Assembly (NCBI GenBank): GCA_028571685.1
Contig: CM053166.1
Location: forward strand, 65,000,111-65,064,110
Reading direction: 5' to 3'
Source: Heterohyrax brucei
Lineage: Eukaryota; Chordata; Mammalia; Hyracoidea; Procaviidae
Length of the DNA: 64,000 bases
Shown: positions 32,716 to 46,542 of the stretch, one piece after another
How the letters are laid out: every line of letters starts with the position of its first letter
How positions within the stretch are numbered: the first letter of the stretch is position 1
Notes under the pieces: generated by a model
What the model was told of the DNA's origin: nothing
Database searches by the model: none
What the model saw: only the letters and a program-made list of their open reading frames with translations
Made by a program: the position numbers and the translations under genes

Positions 32716-35632
32716 TTTGTTTATTTTAAGCAAGTATATTGCAATCACATATCTTCTCTACTTAACAGAATTTTGATGATCAAATGAGATATTGTACATT
32801 GTATAAACGTTAAAGGCCCATGTAGACGTTTGTTATTTCGAAGTATGTCTTACTGTGTCCAAGTCCCTTCTGTTCCCCATAATTTCAAGCTGAGTGAATG
32901 CTCTGTGTGTCCAAAGGAAGATGGAGTGTTTAGCCGAAGGTTACAACTTTGTCATATACATGTTGGGTATCTGAATATTTATCACAGAGCTTTTAAATAT
33001 GTATTATCAATGATTTGAAGTGGTTTCTTTAAAGATGATCCTTTAGACTTGAATGGCTTTTTCTAGTGTCTGTTCTTACCTGTTTGCTTTTGGGTCTGTT
33101 TGTTTTTGATCATGTATTGAAGAACTGCGTTGTTAGAAAACGTCCGTGTGGATATATAGTTTAGAGATCATTCAGATCACTCATTTTCTTTGTAAACTTT
33201 ACAAAGTTACAATTGACTTTTGTACATTTTTCCTCTTGCGTTATCCATTGCTGTAGGGCAAGCTTAGTGTAAAACCTCCTAACGGTATGTACAGTGCATC
33301 ATGTTTAAAACCTAGAATAAATTGGGACTTGAAAATCTCCATTCATAGAATTCATAATTCTTAGTTTTTGAAACTAGAAGCGGTCTAGCCTCAATTTTGT
33401 AGCTGGAGAAAGTGAAGGGTCTGTATGTGTTTAATTCAGTATTACATAACTTGAATTAGTGACAGAAACAAGCTTATGCCCACATCTCCACACTAATATT
33501 TTTCTTTTCTGTCGTACTGTGCCTCCAAGCCTGAAGATTGAAAGGTGGTTAATATTAATCAATTTTTATATTATTTTCCTGAGCACATTAATAAAATTTC
33601 TATGCCTAGGCAGAAACAATTGAGATGTAACCCCCTGGCAAGATACTCTACACTTTAGGTATGAAAATGTATATACCTCATACTAGCCAATTTTCATGTA
33701 TCTTGTGAGCTCTCTGTAGATTGAAGAGATGACCATAAAATTAGTAGTCAGGTGAGGCCATCATCTGTTCAAGATACTGATTCTTTTAATGTGTATGTGA
33801 CTGTGTTAAGTTAGGAGGTCTGATAACTATGGAAAAATTGTTACATCATTTGGTTCCTTATCTATGTATGATTTCTGTGTCCTTCAGTTGACCTAAGAAA
33901 AGAAACTGAATGATGCAAAGACAATACAATGTCTGAGTTAATTGGTGCCCTTTGCACTGCTGGTCCTGTTCTGGTAGCTACCATTTTCTCATGTCTTCAA
34001 TTTCAGCTTGGTAGCTGCTTCCTAAAATGACATATATCTCACACCCTGTCTATGAATTTACTCTGGCTATGGGGTTTCTGTCTTGCTGTTCAGGTGTTTT
34101 TTCACATACTCTGTACTCCAGATTTCGCCTTTAACTTAAAACTATTTTTCAAACAACCACAAAATTAGTAAACATGGAGTAGTTGCTTGGAAAAGGTTTT
34201 AGAATACAGCCATAGTTGGTATGACTTTTCTTATGTTAAAACTATATTTGCATAAAGGGCTGTTTATGGATAACTTGTAATTGCTAGAATCAGTCCTCTT
34301 TTTAAATGTCAAATTTTTGGGGATTTATGGGGGGGGGTTTCTAGACAAGAGTGTGGTATTTCTTGGGTTGCCAGCACAAAAATTCTGCATAAGATGTCTC
34401 AGAGGGTTGTGTCCCTGATAACATTGATAATTTAAGTAAAATTAGATATTTAGTAAATGGTACTTACAGGCTTTGGACAAGAATAAGTATTTCATAATGT
34501 GTGAAACTAGTCTGTGGTCAGGGTTGTTGGTAGTGGTGAGCTAATATATTGTTAAGAGCAGTTTTGTTAACTATAGTGTTATCTGTGAGTCTATCTACTG
34601 TCATGTTATGTACCTGTATTTCAGAGTTGATTTATTGATCAGCCTCTAGATCAGTTCCGTTATTTTGCTAAATTTTCCAGTTTCAGTTATAGCTTCTTTT
34701 TAGACAGAGGGGTTCATGCCATAAAGTAGAACATTAGACCAACTGTTAGCATCCTGTTTGGACTTCTCATGATTATTAAACTTGAGCATTATCCTGTTCA
34801 GTACTCTGGGACCGAATTTAAAGAAAGATGCCCAGAAGGGCAAAGGAAGACATAAATGTGCAAGTAAAATATAGGTAGCAGAGAGCTAGAAATTAGTCTC
34901 TAACAAACCATTCCTGTATATATGCTGACATGCCCATATCCTTAAGATACTAAATCTGTCTACCTGTCTATCTATATTGTACAAAGAGAAAAAGATAGGT
35001 AGACTGACAGAAAAATATAGTTGAGAGAAAAAAAATAAACTCTTGACAGAAAGCAATAAAATTATTCCTTCTAGTATAATGTATAAGCATATCTCTAAAT
35101 CTTAAAATCCTCATCAGTCCTGTCTTGATCTGTAACCTTTTGTATTTTTTCCATTGATCTGTATTAGGATGGTCTTAGGGGAGCAAATCTGAGAAATACA
35201 TAATTCTGTGCTAGAAGTATAGAATCTTGGTAAGTTAGTGTCGAGTTTCATTTAGACTCATTTCCACAGCAGTGTACCAATCATAAGTGTTCTTAGGAAT
35301 GTAGAAATCTACTCTGTGGTATAGTCACTGCTTTGGGTGCAGTTAGGAAAAATAGTGATTGTAGAACTGACTTATTAAAGCTTTTAGATGGAATGAAAGG
35401 GAATAATAATGTAGTGATATATCTCAGGTAGTTGTGATCATAAATTCTGAGGCTTGTACTGTGGAGGCTGGCTAAAACCCAATACTTAATATATTTATAT
35501 ATTCATGAGCTATCATAATGCAAGGTAATGCTTTTAGACTGAAAATTCGATTTTAAGTGTATTTCCATGAAAACAAAACAGTTCATATGTTAGCATATGA
35601 TGAGTTTATTGTGTACACTTAACATATTTAGA

Positions 35633-35895
35633 ATTTTTTTATTCTAATTAAGTGAAAATTTACAATCCAAAATTTACAGTCAATTTTCCCTATAAAACCT
35701 GAGTACCCGCCTCTCTGCAGTTCTGTCTGCTCTCCTCACCATGACAGCACACTCATCTTTTTCACTCCCCCCAGTATCCACTCAGCAAACAGTGTCCACC
35801 ACTCTTTACTTCTCCTCTGCCTTCTAAAAAGAAACCAGTAGGACAGCCTCATATATATTAAGCCATACTCTATACATGTATTACTCTATAAACTT
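35633..35895 (-). mobile_element. 5'-truncated L1 3' end, antisense
   Basis: A T-rich start, then AAGTGAAAATTTACAATCC, CATGACAGCACACTCATC and AAAGAAACCAGTAGGACAGC, the same 3'UTR as at 46543-46800. No clear target duplication. Confidence 0.85.
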
Positions 35896-36096
35896 ATATT
35901 TTGGGGGAAAAAAGAAACTAGCAGATAACTAAAGCAGTTCTGGTAAACTTAATAGTGACACACAGATTACTTGAGAGAGTTTGCAAGGGCTTTCATTAAT
36001 TAAGCCTAAGGAACATTAAGGATAAAAACATGAATCTTGATTCTCGCAGTGGGAGAGGGATAAAAACATACTATTGCTTGGAATGATGGAATAAAT

Positions 36097-36142
36097 AGTG
36101 GAGGGGGGAGAGCGCGAGAGCGAGAGCGCACGCAAGAACGCA
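36097..36142. repeat. CpG-containing purine-rich simple repeat
   Basis: GAGCGCGAGAGCGAGAGCGC followed by ACGCAAGAACGCACGC: a short GA/GC/AC microsatellite with several CpG sites in about 35 bp, in otherwise CpG-poor DNA. Confidence 0.8.
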
Positions 36143-37514
36143 CGCTGAAGAGTCAGGAATGTTGATACCAACAAATGTGAATGTGAGTAACCTAATGCAT
36201 GATATTTCTAATAACCTCACATTTAAGATCCTCTCTGATTCAACTATAAATAATCATTCTAGGCTTACTACTACCCTAAATAAATATTCTTTATGCCAGT
36301 CATACTGTAATAACGTTTCACTGAAAAAAGACTTAAGCATGTTTTGCCTGTGTGACTTTGTTCATGCCATTTATTCTGTTTGTTCTGCCTTTCCTTCCAT
36401 GTTCACCTTTTAAATTCTTAATGAGTTTTTTGATTACTTTAACTCTTGCTGATTTGCTCATTTTAAAAAAACTTGTAAATTTCCTAATACGTATATGTAT
36501 AAGTATATATGTGTCTGTATACATTATTACTAATTTAGAGCTAGTATATTTTCACTTTTATTACTGTGAAGTTCTATGGAAGTAGATCCTCTGTCTCTTC
36601 AGCTATTTCTGAGGGAAACTCCCCACTTAATTTTATTATCCCTAGAGAACGTTTTCAGATTTAAGAGGAAAAATAACCCAGTGATACATACTGCAGTATG
36701 CCCTCTTTGTTTGAGTAGTGAATATCCTTTCTAAGTATTTGAAAACTGTAAACCTTTCATGAAAGTAGTTTGTAACTCTTTATCATGTTCCAAGAGTCTT
36801 TGCCAATCAGAATTCTGCTGTCAGGAGAAATTCTGTATGTTGGTGGTTTAGTCTAATTTGTACTTCAGAGATCAGTTCTAGCTATGTGCAGTTTGGTAAG
36901 ATATGGATGAAATAAAGTGATGTTTAGGATTAGAGTATAGCACCCCTTCCCCTCCACTTTCTCTTTCTTTTTGCCATGGGCAGGGAAAACTGAAGGAACA
37001 TACAGGAGAGAAAGATGGGCTAAAAGTTTAGAAAATAACTTAGATGTTCCATATATTTTGTGTTCGATAAGGGAAGTGATAAGTGAAGAGACTGTGGAGC
37101 CCACCCTTCTCATGTACCCTGCTTTCCAGCAAGAAGTCCAAAACAGCTAAATGTAAAAGTAAACATCCTTTAAACTTGAAATTTTTATTGAATTATTTAA
37201 AAAATAGAAGAAGGATCCAGACTTGGAAGAACTGGAGACAGTGCCCGTTAAGACTAAATCAAATAGTAGTTGCTTTGGAGTTTGGGTGGTGAACCTTGAA
37301 CATAATTTAGTAGTGGCTTTAGAGTGAACCAGAAGACTGAAAACATTCCAGGTCAGAACATAGTACAGAGAAGCATTGCCTCTAACAGGGCAAACCGAGA
37401 TAAGTTAGTTCATAGCAGAGAAGGAACAGTGTTAGGGCATAACTGGGAATGGTAGATCTTAAATGCACCATGGTGATTAGATAATCACAGGAGCCATGTA
37501 TTTGAGGAAATATA

Positions 37515-38477
37515 TGAGGTCTGACAGTTAAGTTCATGAACTCATCCTAGAAAAAGTCCTGCTAGTACTGCTCCAACAGAAAAATACCACAAGTGAAAGG
37601 CTTCATAAAGAGAAACTTTTACTGTCACAGCCCGGTAAGCCACAAATCATTCGTAAGTTACAAATCCATTAAATAGGAGAAATCCTCATAGTCCAGTAGG
37701 CCAGGAGTCCAAATTCAGTGAGAGCATCTCAGCACCGGAACCTCAGGTCCAAAGGACATGCTCTGTTCTTGGTGCTCCTCTGTTGGTGGTATGAGGTTTC
37801 CAACTTCTGTGCGCACTTCTCTTGCTTGTATCTCACAAGCTTGTAGCTTGAGTCCTGCCTTATCAACACAGCTGCTGCCTATTTTCCCTCATCAACATCA
37901 TGGAGAGGATTTGCAACACATTGGAGGAATTGCATCATATGGGGACTCATATCTGAGTCAAATCCATACATACATTTCTTGGGGGACACAATTCAATCCA
38001 TGACATTGGTGAGTATCACTACGGTTACCTTTGAAGTACTCCCCTTGGGAAGCTATGCACCAATGCCAGTGCCTACTTTCACCTTTCAAAGCAATTTTGG
38101 AATTCTTTTTCTGGAATGGCTGTCAGCTATCATTGTATTACCCTTGATGTCCGGAATGTCATCAAGATGTCTTCCTTTCAGTATTTCCTTTATCTTCAGG
38201 TAAAGAAAAAAGTCATAGGGATGCTATTCCAATACAGTTAAATTTGTTGACTAGCTAAAAATTCCCTCACAGACAACTACACAGTTAAGTTTGTGAACTT
38301 GCTGCCTTGCCACCATGCACAATGGTCATTACAGAAAGAGTTCCAAAATTACTTTGGACGGTGGACTCGGTGCTGCACCAGTGCATAGCTTCCCAAGGGA
38401 CATAGTTGGAAGGTGACCATAGTGACGTATGTAGCACTTAGAACAGTTAGGTGTGTGGGCTTAATTGTCAGACCTCG
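37515..38477. mobile_element. Mariner-derived fold-back element, interrupted by an LTR
   Basis: Terminal inverted repeats TGAGGTCTGACAGTTAAG (from 37515) and its partner CTTAATTGTCAGACCTCG (ending 38477) are flanked by TA at 37513-37514 and 38478-38479, the Tc1/mariner target. The left arm resumes after the LTR (38006-38122) and is complementary to 38329-38477, for example CTTGGGAAGCTATGCACCA against CAGTGCATAGCTTCCCAAG. On the minus strand, 38090-38215 carries a remnant of the mariner transposase C-terminus (a DDIRDIKG-like stretch and PEKEFQNCFE-like wording). The rest of the transposase is deleted, so it is non-autonomous. Confidence 0.82.
37556..38005 (-). mobile_element. ERVL-MaLR-type LTR inside the mariner element
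   Basis: Starts near GCTAGTACTGCTCCAACAGA and ends ATTCAATCCATGACA at 38005. It shares a subtype-specific segment (GTAAGTTACAAATCCATTAA) with the LTR at 60316-60769, which other copies lack. Its left boundary and target duplication are unclear. Confidence 0.85.
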
Positions 38478-39841
38478 TATGTCAGCCAGAGCAGAGCAAA
38501 GAAAGTTCTTATGGAGTCTATTTCAGTAATATGGTAATGACATATTGAAGATTGTTTATAAGATAATTGAATTTGAGGTGAACTTTGGACAGAATTCAGG
38601 AAAACTTGATGATACATTGGCCATAGTCTTGTAACAGGCACTTTTAAGTAAGTCCTTAAAGAGTAACCAGGGCTTTGAACTGGTTTTCGCTGATTCAGTC
38701 ATGGCTGAGGAAGCAAAACCAGAACAAACTTGAATTTTTCAAATTGAGGTGAACTGGTACCATAACCAGAACAGGAAAAATTACAGATTGTAAGAAAAGG
38801 GCAGCTTACATGTTGCATAGCAACCAGATATCTTGCAAATCAGATTTTGCACAGAGTAAGAAACAGTGGTGCCTCACTCAAAGATGGTGGTTAATTGTGG
38901 AGCTTTCATTGTGTGTCACTTGTCTTCATACCTGGCAATAATCCAGTCTCGTGAGTTAGGCTGCTGAAAAGGTTCACAACATCTCTTTTGAGTTTTCCAT
39001 GCCAGGGCTTCGACCCATAATTTTTCCTGTTTCACTTACGGTTTTAGATCACCCAGTTTAAAAAAATTCTAGTCTGTCTTGGTTTTGCATCACCAGCCAT
39101 GACTGAACTGGTTCAGAGCTCTGGAGTAAATATAGTGTGGCTTGGACCTGTTATGTTTTGGAGCATGTGTTTCTGTTTTTTGGTTAATGGTTCTTCATTT
39201 CCATTGTGTTTATGCACCTGGAGAACTTACTGGCACGAACCCGTGTTTCTTTGCACCTGTGTGACATTATGAATTAAGATGTCTGTACTAAAACCACCTG
39301 TGGAATAATAAATACTAGATTTAGGGGAGAGGTTTGGTCTACTGGTAATCAAGACTTGTTATAAAAGATAGAATGTTAATTTGGGTTAAAGATAAACTGA
39401 TAGAACAGTGGAAAGTAAAATGGAATAGAGAACCCAGAAACAGAGCCACACGAGTATGGATGTTTGGTTTAGGACAGAGGTATTGCAGAGCTGTGGGTTA
39501 AGGATGAGCTTTTCCACAAATAGTACAGGGACTTTTGTATATATACATGCATATATATGCTATATACAATAATAAGGTCCACTTGGATTTTAAACCTAAG
39601 TATGAAAGATATACAGAACATACTAGACACAGAACTAATCCCTCTTCCCTTAAATACATTACCTACTTGTCCTCCCCAGAAATTTTAGCAAAAATGAAAT
39701 CACCTGTTTACGCTGAAAACTTTATTGAACTATAAAACATTGCTTGAATAAGTAAATAAATTCAACTGATCTTCCTTTTCCCCTCCTATTGAGTTGTATT
39801 ATGCAATTACATAAAAGACCCAAAAGCACCTTTCTAGTCTT

Positions 39842-39866
39842 CTTTTTTTTTTTTTTTTTTTTTTTA
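39842..39866. repeat. Poly(T) tract upstream of exon 40007
   Basis: About 25 consecutive T in the last 170 bp of the intron. No attached SINE or L1 body was recognised. It is separate from the acceptor pyrimidine tract. Confidence 0.85.
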
Positions 39867-39980
39867 CTGTTTCTTCATGTCATGTTTATAAAACTGGCAT
39901 TTCCTTTAAAGCAATATTGCATAAAACAAAAGTTTACTGTACTACCAAGCAAAAATTCATGCAGGTGTTAAAAAGTTTAA

Positions 39981-40939
<959 letters not shown>

Positions 40940-41080
40940 GTACATCACAGTGGTTAAGAGCTCAGCTTCTCAGCAAAAGGTTGTCAGCTGCTCCTGGAAA
41001 GCCTTATGAGGCAGCTCTGCTCTGTCCTGTACAGTCAGTATGAGTCCAGTTTGGCTTGACAGCATTGGGTTTGGTTTTCT
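40940..41080 (+). mobile_element. AfroSINE, slightly truncated
   Basis: CATCACAGTGGTTAAGAGCT, GCTCCTGGAAAGCCTTATGA, CAGTATGAGTCCAGTTTGGC, then a GGGTTTGGTTTT tail. The 5' end is reduced. Confidence 0.82.
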
Positions 41081-43250
41081 GTTTAATAAGGAACTACTAA
41101 AGTTTTAAAAACAACACAAAGGAAAAAACCCTATACTTAAAAGTGTCTAGTTGGTCAAGATTTTTAAAGTGGGAAATTATACAAGTACTCTTTCTGCCTT
41201 TTATGAGTTTATAAAGAGCAAGACTGATTTTATGAAAGACATATATATAACACAAAACATATAATAAAACAAGTAGGTTGTAAAGAATTTAGATCACAGA
41301 GTGGTCAAAGGTAAGTGCTGTTGACGAGGAGGCTCCAGGGTTCAATTTATAAGTAGTGTGATATATAAGGGATGCCTGGACTTTACTGATTTTCTTCAAA
41401 TTTAGACCATCTGGTTTTGAAATGGAGAGTAAATTCAAATAAGCCACCTTATAGATTTAACCTCCTCTTGGATATTCGCAGTGTATGTTAGCCATCAAAG
41501 AATCTTAGAATGTTTTATAAATAAATTTTTTTGAGCATTTTACAGTATTCTCACAACATACTTATTATGTTGTAGAGGTGTTTTTGGTAGCAATTTGGTC
41601 AAGTTGCTCAGGGAATATATTTGAGGGGGAAAAGGTAATCAGATATTTCAAAACTCATGGAATGCGATTGTGAATATCACTAGTGACATCTTAAATAATT
41701 GTGATGCAAAACTCTGTTTTCTCAAAGGTGTTAGTTAATAAAATACCTTGTAATCAAGGATAGCAGTGTTGGACAGTATTCCATGGCTAATTCAAAGTGT
41801 TTTCTTACTCTTGCTCAACAGAAACGTTCCAGTGTACAACTTTTGTTGGTTCACACATAGTCAAAGGCTAACAACCAACCTTCAAGTCCTTGTGATTTTA
41901 GCAAAATTTTCCAGTCTTCTTTTTATGGGCCTTTTCTTACTTATTTAAAATACTTGATATCATTATGATGTCCATCTCATTTGTATAAATATAGAAAATA
42001 ATTGTAGGAATTTCTTATATTTTTCAGCCTCATCGTTTAGAAGTCTCGTTTGGTTTTTATCTCATCCTGACATTGGCATTTAAAGCCTCTGTCTTCAGTA
42101 TTCCTCACCTATTTTAAGAATTTTAGGCATCAACATTTTCAGTTGAGGAGGAGGTATTTCTGTTTATTTCTATAAATGCTTAGCATTCAGTGTAAATGAA
42201 GGTAGGTATCAGAAGGAGTGATAATCCCCTTTCACCTTAGTTGGCCTTTTCTTGAAGTGCAGTGGCTAGATAGATGTGGAACCTCTAATAACCTTTCCAC
42301 TTTTATTAAACTTTTTTCTAGTACAGTGCGTTGGTATAGATTCTTTGGGCTACAACCTCTGAAACTCCAACTCAAGTTGGTTAAAATTATTAACAAAAAG
42401 TTACTAGACCACATAGTGGAAAGTCCATTTTTCAGGATTGATTGATTGAGCTGTTCTGGGTACTCATCTAGGATTCATTTTTTTAATTTTTTTTATTTTT
42501 CCACTACGCTGACTTATTCTAGTATCTGATTTCTCTATTTGATGATGTAAGATGGTTGCTAGGTACAGTAACAGTGACATTCCTTTCTTGTGTCTCATAT
42601 AAACACATTATAGAGGAATAGTAGCTTAGGGGCTTAGTATAGTACTGTCATATAGTAAGTAGTCAATAAATGTCTAATCAGTCTTACAATTTCATGGAGG
42701 ATAATGATCATGGATTCTTGTTGATCTCTACAAGAAAAAAGATAGACTTTCATAGAATCTGCCAGCAGCCTTGTATCTCGTTGGCCAGGAATAAGTTACT
42801 TGACCATTCCTAGCCTATTCTCAGTTAAAGGAGAACAGTTATGCCCGTTCTTTGAACATGGTTCAATTCCCCAAACACTGTGTCCCTATCTGATGGAAGA
42901 GAGGGATAAAATGGATATTTTGGTGTGTGTGTGTGGCAGGTAGGAGGGTAATGTGAATAATATATCTGCTGTAGGTCAGATCGTCTCTACCACATTGCCT
43001 TTTTTAATGCCCATAGAGGGAGATAGCATATGTAATGTTCTGTAGATGGTAAAATATTTAAATAAAATAGTTTATTTCCTTAGTAGATTGATTTTTCACC
43101 CATACATGAAATATATTCAAGTTTCCTGTTTCATTTCTATCCTTGATAATAACTTGTTTCACAAAATGTGTCTCTGAAACAGCTTCATCCTGTTTTGGTA
43201 CTGTGTAAATAGTTCTGAGTAAGCAGATTTTGTTGTAGTTAAAATTTGAT
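41081..43250. other. Intronic sequence with no recognisable feature
   Basis: AT-rich and mostly unique. I searched by eye for the next KDM6A exon and did not find it. Confidence 0.45.
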
Positions 43251-43257
43251 TCTACCA

Positions 43258-43400
43258 TGTGGATAATTATGTGACTTTGGAGAAGATGCCTAATTCTTCT
43301 GGTCTTCTTTGTGTTTGAGAAAGTGTAATAACTATACCTACCTCATAAGATTGTTATAAAGATTAAGTTATATATATACAAAAGTACCTGCCAAATAGTT
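43258..43400 (+). mobile_element. MIR SINE
   Basis: ATTATGTGACTTTGGAGAAG, GATGCCTAATTCTTCTGG, AATAACTATACCTACCTCAT and AAGATTGTTATAAAGATTAA follow the MIR core and right arm in order. It is an old pan-mammalian SINE. Confidence 0.75.
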
Positions 43401-43452
43401 TTTTTTCTGCCCCTTAATTCTCAGTATGCCATCTCAATTTTTTCTAATTCAG

Positions 43453-43515
43453 TCCCACTATAGGTCGCTATGAGTCAGAATTGACTTGATAGAAATGGGT
43501 TGGTTTGTTTGTTTA
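43453..43515 (+). mobile_element. AfroSINE 3' tail fragment
   Basis: GGTCGCTATGAGTCAGAATT then GACTTGATAGAAATGGGTTG and a GGTTTGTTTG tail. Only the last 60 bp of the SINE are present. Confidence 0.78.
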
Positions 43516-44632
43516 TTTCTGTATAGCTGTTGTTTGTGAAACCCATTTTCCCATCCCAGAATTTAATCCTTGTATATTTGTCACTCTGTCCCTCCTCAGA
43601 GCTGTGAAGTTAGTGCCCAGCTTACTTTTCAATCATATGATATTATTTTTCTGTTACATTGGCTTGTAAAAATTTTGCGTGTTTAGTGAGTGTGGTGATA
43701 GCAATTTGTAGGAACTAGTTTAATATTACTTAAACCAGAGTCCATTCCAGGGTGACATTTCTGCATGGTGTTTTTATGATGTTCTTCCCTGCCTCAAATA
43801 ATATCCCCGCAGGTAGGTTTGGTTGCCTGTTTAACTGTATAATTAATTCAGAATTTTATTTCATTATCCTTTAATGATATTAATGATAATTGCTTACATT
43901 CATTATATATTTGAAGCAGTTTTCCTATTAGTACTTCAATAAAAGTACACTAATTTTGATAGTTGTAAATAATGCTTCTAATTTTCATCTCCTGGCAGAT
44001 TGTTAAAATTATTGCCTTCATATGAGGCTAATAAATGCAAAGTAAGATGTAGCAACACCTATATTCTTCATTCAGTTAATGCATCTATTTAGTGAAAATT
44101 AACCCTAATATTTACCTATCTGTGCAATTCTGGGTTTCCTTAAAATATGTCAATACGAGAACTGCTTTTGATTTTTAAGCTACAGTAATTAAAGAGGGTG
44201 GCTTTTTATAATGGGAACCTAGGGAGAATTGGCTACATACCAATGAATATACATTCCCCTATAATTTGGCAGTTGGAGAGAATAAGTACAGAAGGGATAC
44301 AAAGAAGATGAGAATTGTAGAGTTTAGAGGAATGGGTTGAACTCAAAGGAGCTGTGTGTGTTAGCTTAGCAATTTACTAGGTGCATAGTGCTTCAAAGAA
44401 GCCTTCAGTGATGGACTATTCTCTAGGATTGGCTAAAAAAGAAAGCTGAGAGAAAAAAGCTGGTTTTATTCATCATCTCGTAGAATAATGGTTTTCTATA
44501 CAAGCCAGCGGTGCAGTTGTCCAAATGCTCCATTTCACCAGCCTGTCTCCCTTTCTGCTGTTACAACTGACAGGAAACTTCAGAGTGAAATAGTAGTTCT
44601 GTTTCATTTTTCTACCATACTCTTTGGGAACT

Positions 44633-44797
44633 GGGAAACCCTGCTAGTGTAGTGGTTAAGTGCTATGGCTGTCAGCCAGAAGGTTGGCTGCTGAAATCCA
44701 TCAAGTGCTCCTTGGAAACTGTATGGGGCAGTTACACTTTGTCCTATTAGGGTCGCTGTGAGTCTGAAGCCACTCGATGGCAATGTTTTTTGATTGG
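44633..44797 (+). mobile_element. AfroSINE, near full length
   Basis: GGGAAACCCTGCTAGTGTAG, GGTTAAGTGCTATGGCTGTC, TGTATGGGGCAGTTACACTT, GGTCGCTGTGAGTCTGAAGC. Confidence 0.88.
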
Positions 44798-46528
44798 GAA
44801 CTATTTCATTTCCAAGTGTCTGTTTATGTCTTTTATCCTTTAAAGACCCAGGAATTCTGTAATACAAGTAGTCCCTGAGTTACAGTAAACCATTCTTACT
44901 ACCATCTGTGTGTTCTGAGGGGAGACGAGCGAGGTTGTACATTTTATCATTATTAATATGTACTACATACGGTGTTGCAGCACTTAGTTTGCTGATGTTA
45001 TCATTCTTAAATGTTCTCTCTCAGGTGTTCAAAGATTGGATTTATAAAAATACTGATAATAAAAGGCACTGATAATGAAAAATTTTTTAAAAAAGATACT
45101 CAGTTTATGTTAGAACCATCCATCATTGGAATGAAACCTTGTTTTAAATCAGGGATGGCCTGTATATTTTATGGGCAGAGAAATAAGTATAGTTTTTATA
45201 AAATACCTTTGGAACCTCTAAAATGACTCCTGTCTTCCATTATTTTATTTCTTAATGAATACATGGATTATTTCTTTCATGCAATTTATTTTGATCTCCA
45301 TGTATTATAGAAATACTTCTTGAGAATTTGAATACAAGCCATTCAGTTAATTCTATCAATGCTTAAATTTCTAAAATACCTATAATATGCTTTGTTTTAG
45401 CTTTAATGGTGTAATGTTATTAGTTGTTTCAGGATAATGAAAGTTACTATTATTTCTTCATGCCTTGCCCTGTCCTGTTTTCTTCATGATGTTGCTTTCG
45501 TGGTACCAAAAGGCAGATAAAAAAAAATACTAGCACATTATTCTTGGAGAGTCTTAAAAAGAAAATAAAAAAATTCTGTATTAGTGTTTGTTGTACTGTG
45601 TATTTCCTTCTTCAGTATGAACTACTGATTTCTTTATTCAAAGAATTCATATTGTCAGATTTTTATGATTAAGGAAACTGTAAACCAGTTCATTTCCTTC
45701 CGTTTACATCTTTTCCATTTAGTCTTTGGAAATGGAACTTGGTTTCACCTGAATGTAATGTCGTTGTTCCTTCGGGTACAGGGTGGTCATTGCCATTTAA
45801 TTTTGTTTTCTCTTAATTGTTCTTCACTTGTAGACAAAATTTTTAAGCTATTCTTTCCTTTACCACTACTCATCAACTTCTACTTTGCCTTTTAATATTT
45901 CCTATATATTCCCTGTTAATGTGATGATCCATAATTGGTTTACCATCCACTCATAACGGTTTTTCCACTTCACTCTGTGTGTCTGGTTTTATTTTTCCAT
46001 TTGATACTTAGTTCTACCTTGAATTCTGTTACATACTTCTAAGTATAAAGTAGTAGAAATTGCTGACGTATTTTAGTACCTCAGAAATACACATTTGAAA
46101 AGGAAATGACTGTTTATACACATGCAGTAACCACTTTCTGCTACTGAGGATTAGAGTTTTTCAGAGAGTCCCAGGTCACAGTTTTCTCTCCTCAGATAGG
46201 TTTAAGCTACGGAAGTCATTTCTAATCAAAAAGTAATTTTAGGTATTTACCCATAACTAATTAAACTTGTGGTTATAAATATCTGATTTTCATATGCAGC
46301 TTTGAGAAGCATTTAATGTATCTTAATATCACATTAAAAGGCTATTCTAAAACAAAATTTTGTATTAGAAATTGTTACAGTATTTTCATAAAATATGTTC
46401 TCACTACATTCATTATTTGTGTACGCATCAACCTTATTGTGATAGGAATATAAATTGTGCACTAGATTGAAAGAATTTAGAAATGAAGAAGATAACACTG
46501 TGTGCCCAGATTAGATACACACTAGAAA
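44798..46528. other. Intronic sequence, unassigned
   Basis: No exon recognised. The stretch at 44868-44960 (TAGTCCCTGAGTTACAGTAA) may belong to an old interspersed repeat I cannot name. Confidence 0.4.
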
Positions 46529-46542
46529 CTGTATTTTATTTT

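Noticed and set aside
33355-33510. Possible antisense MIR
   Set aside because: Only a weak resemblance to the MIR core (GCTGGAGAAAGTGAAGGGTC); too diverged to support by eye.
34920-35040. Possible inverted repeat of TCTACCTGTCTATC and GATAGGTAGACTGACAG
   Set aside because: The arms match only in part and look like a decayed simple repeat.
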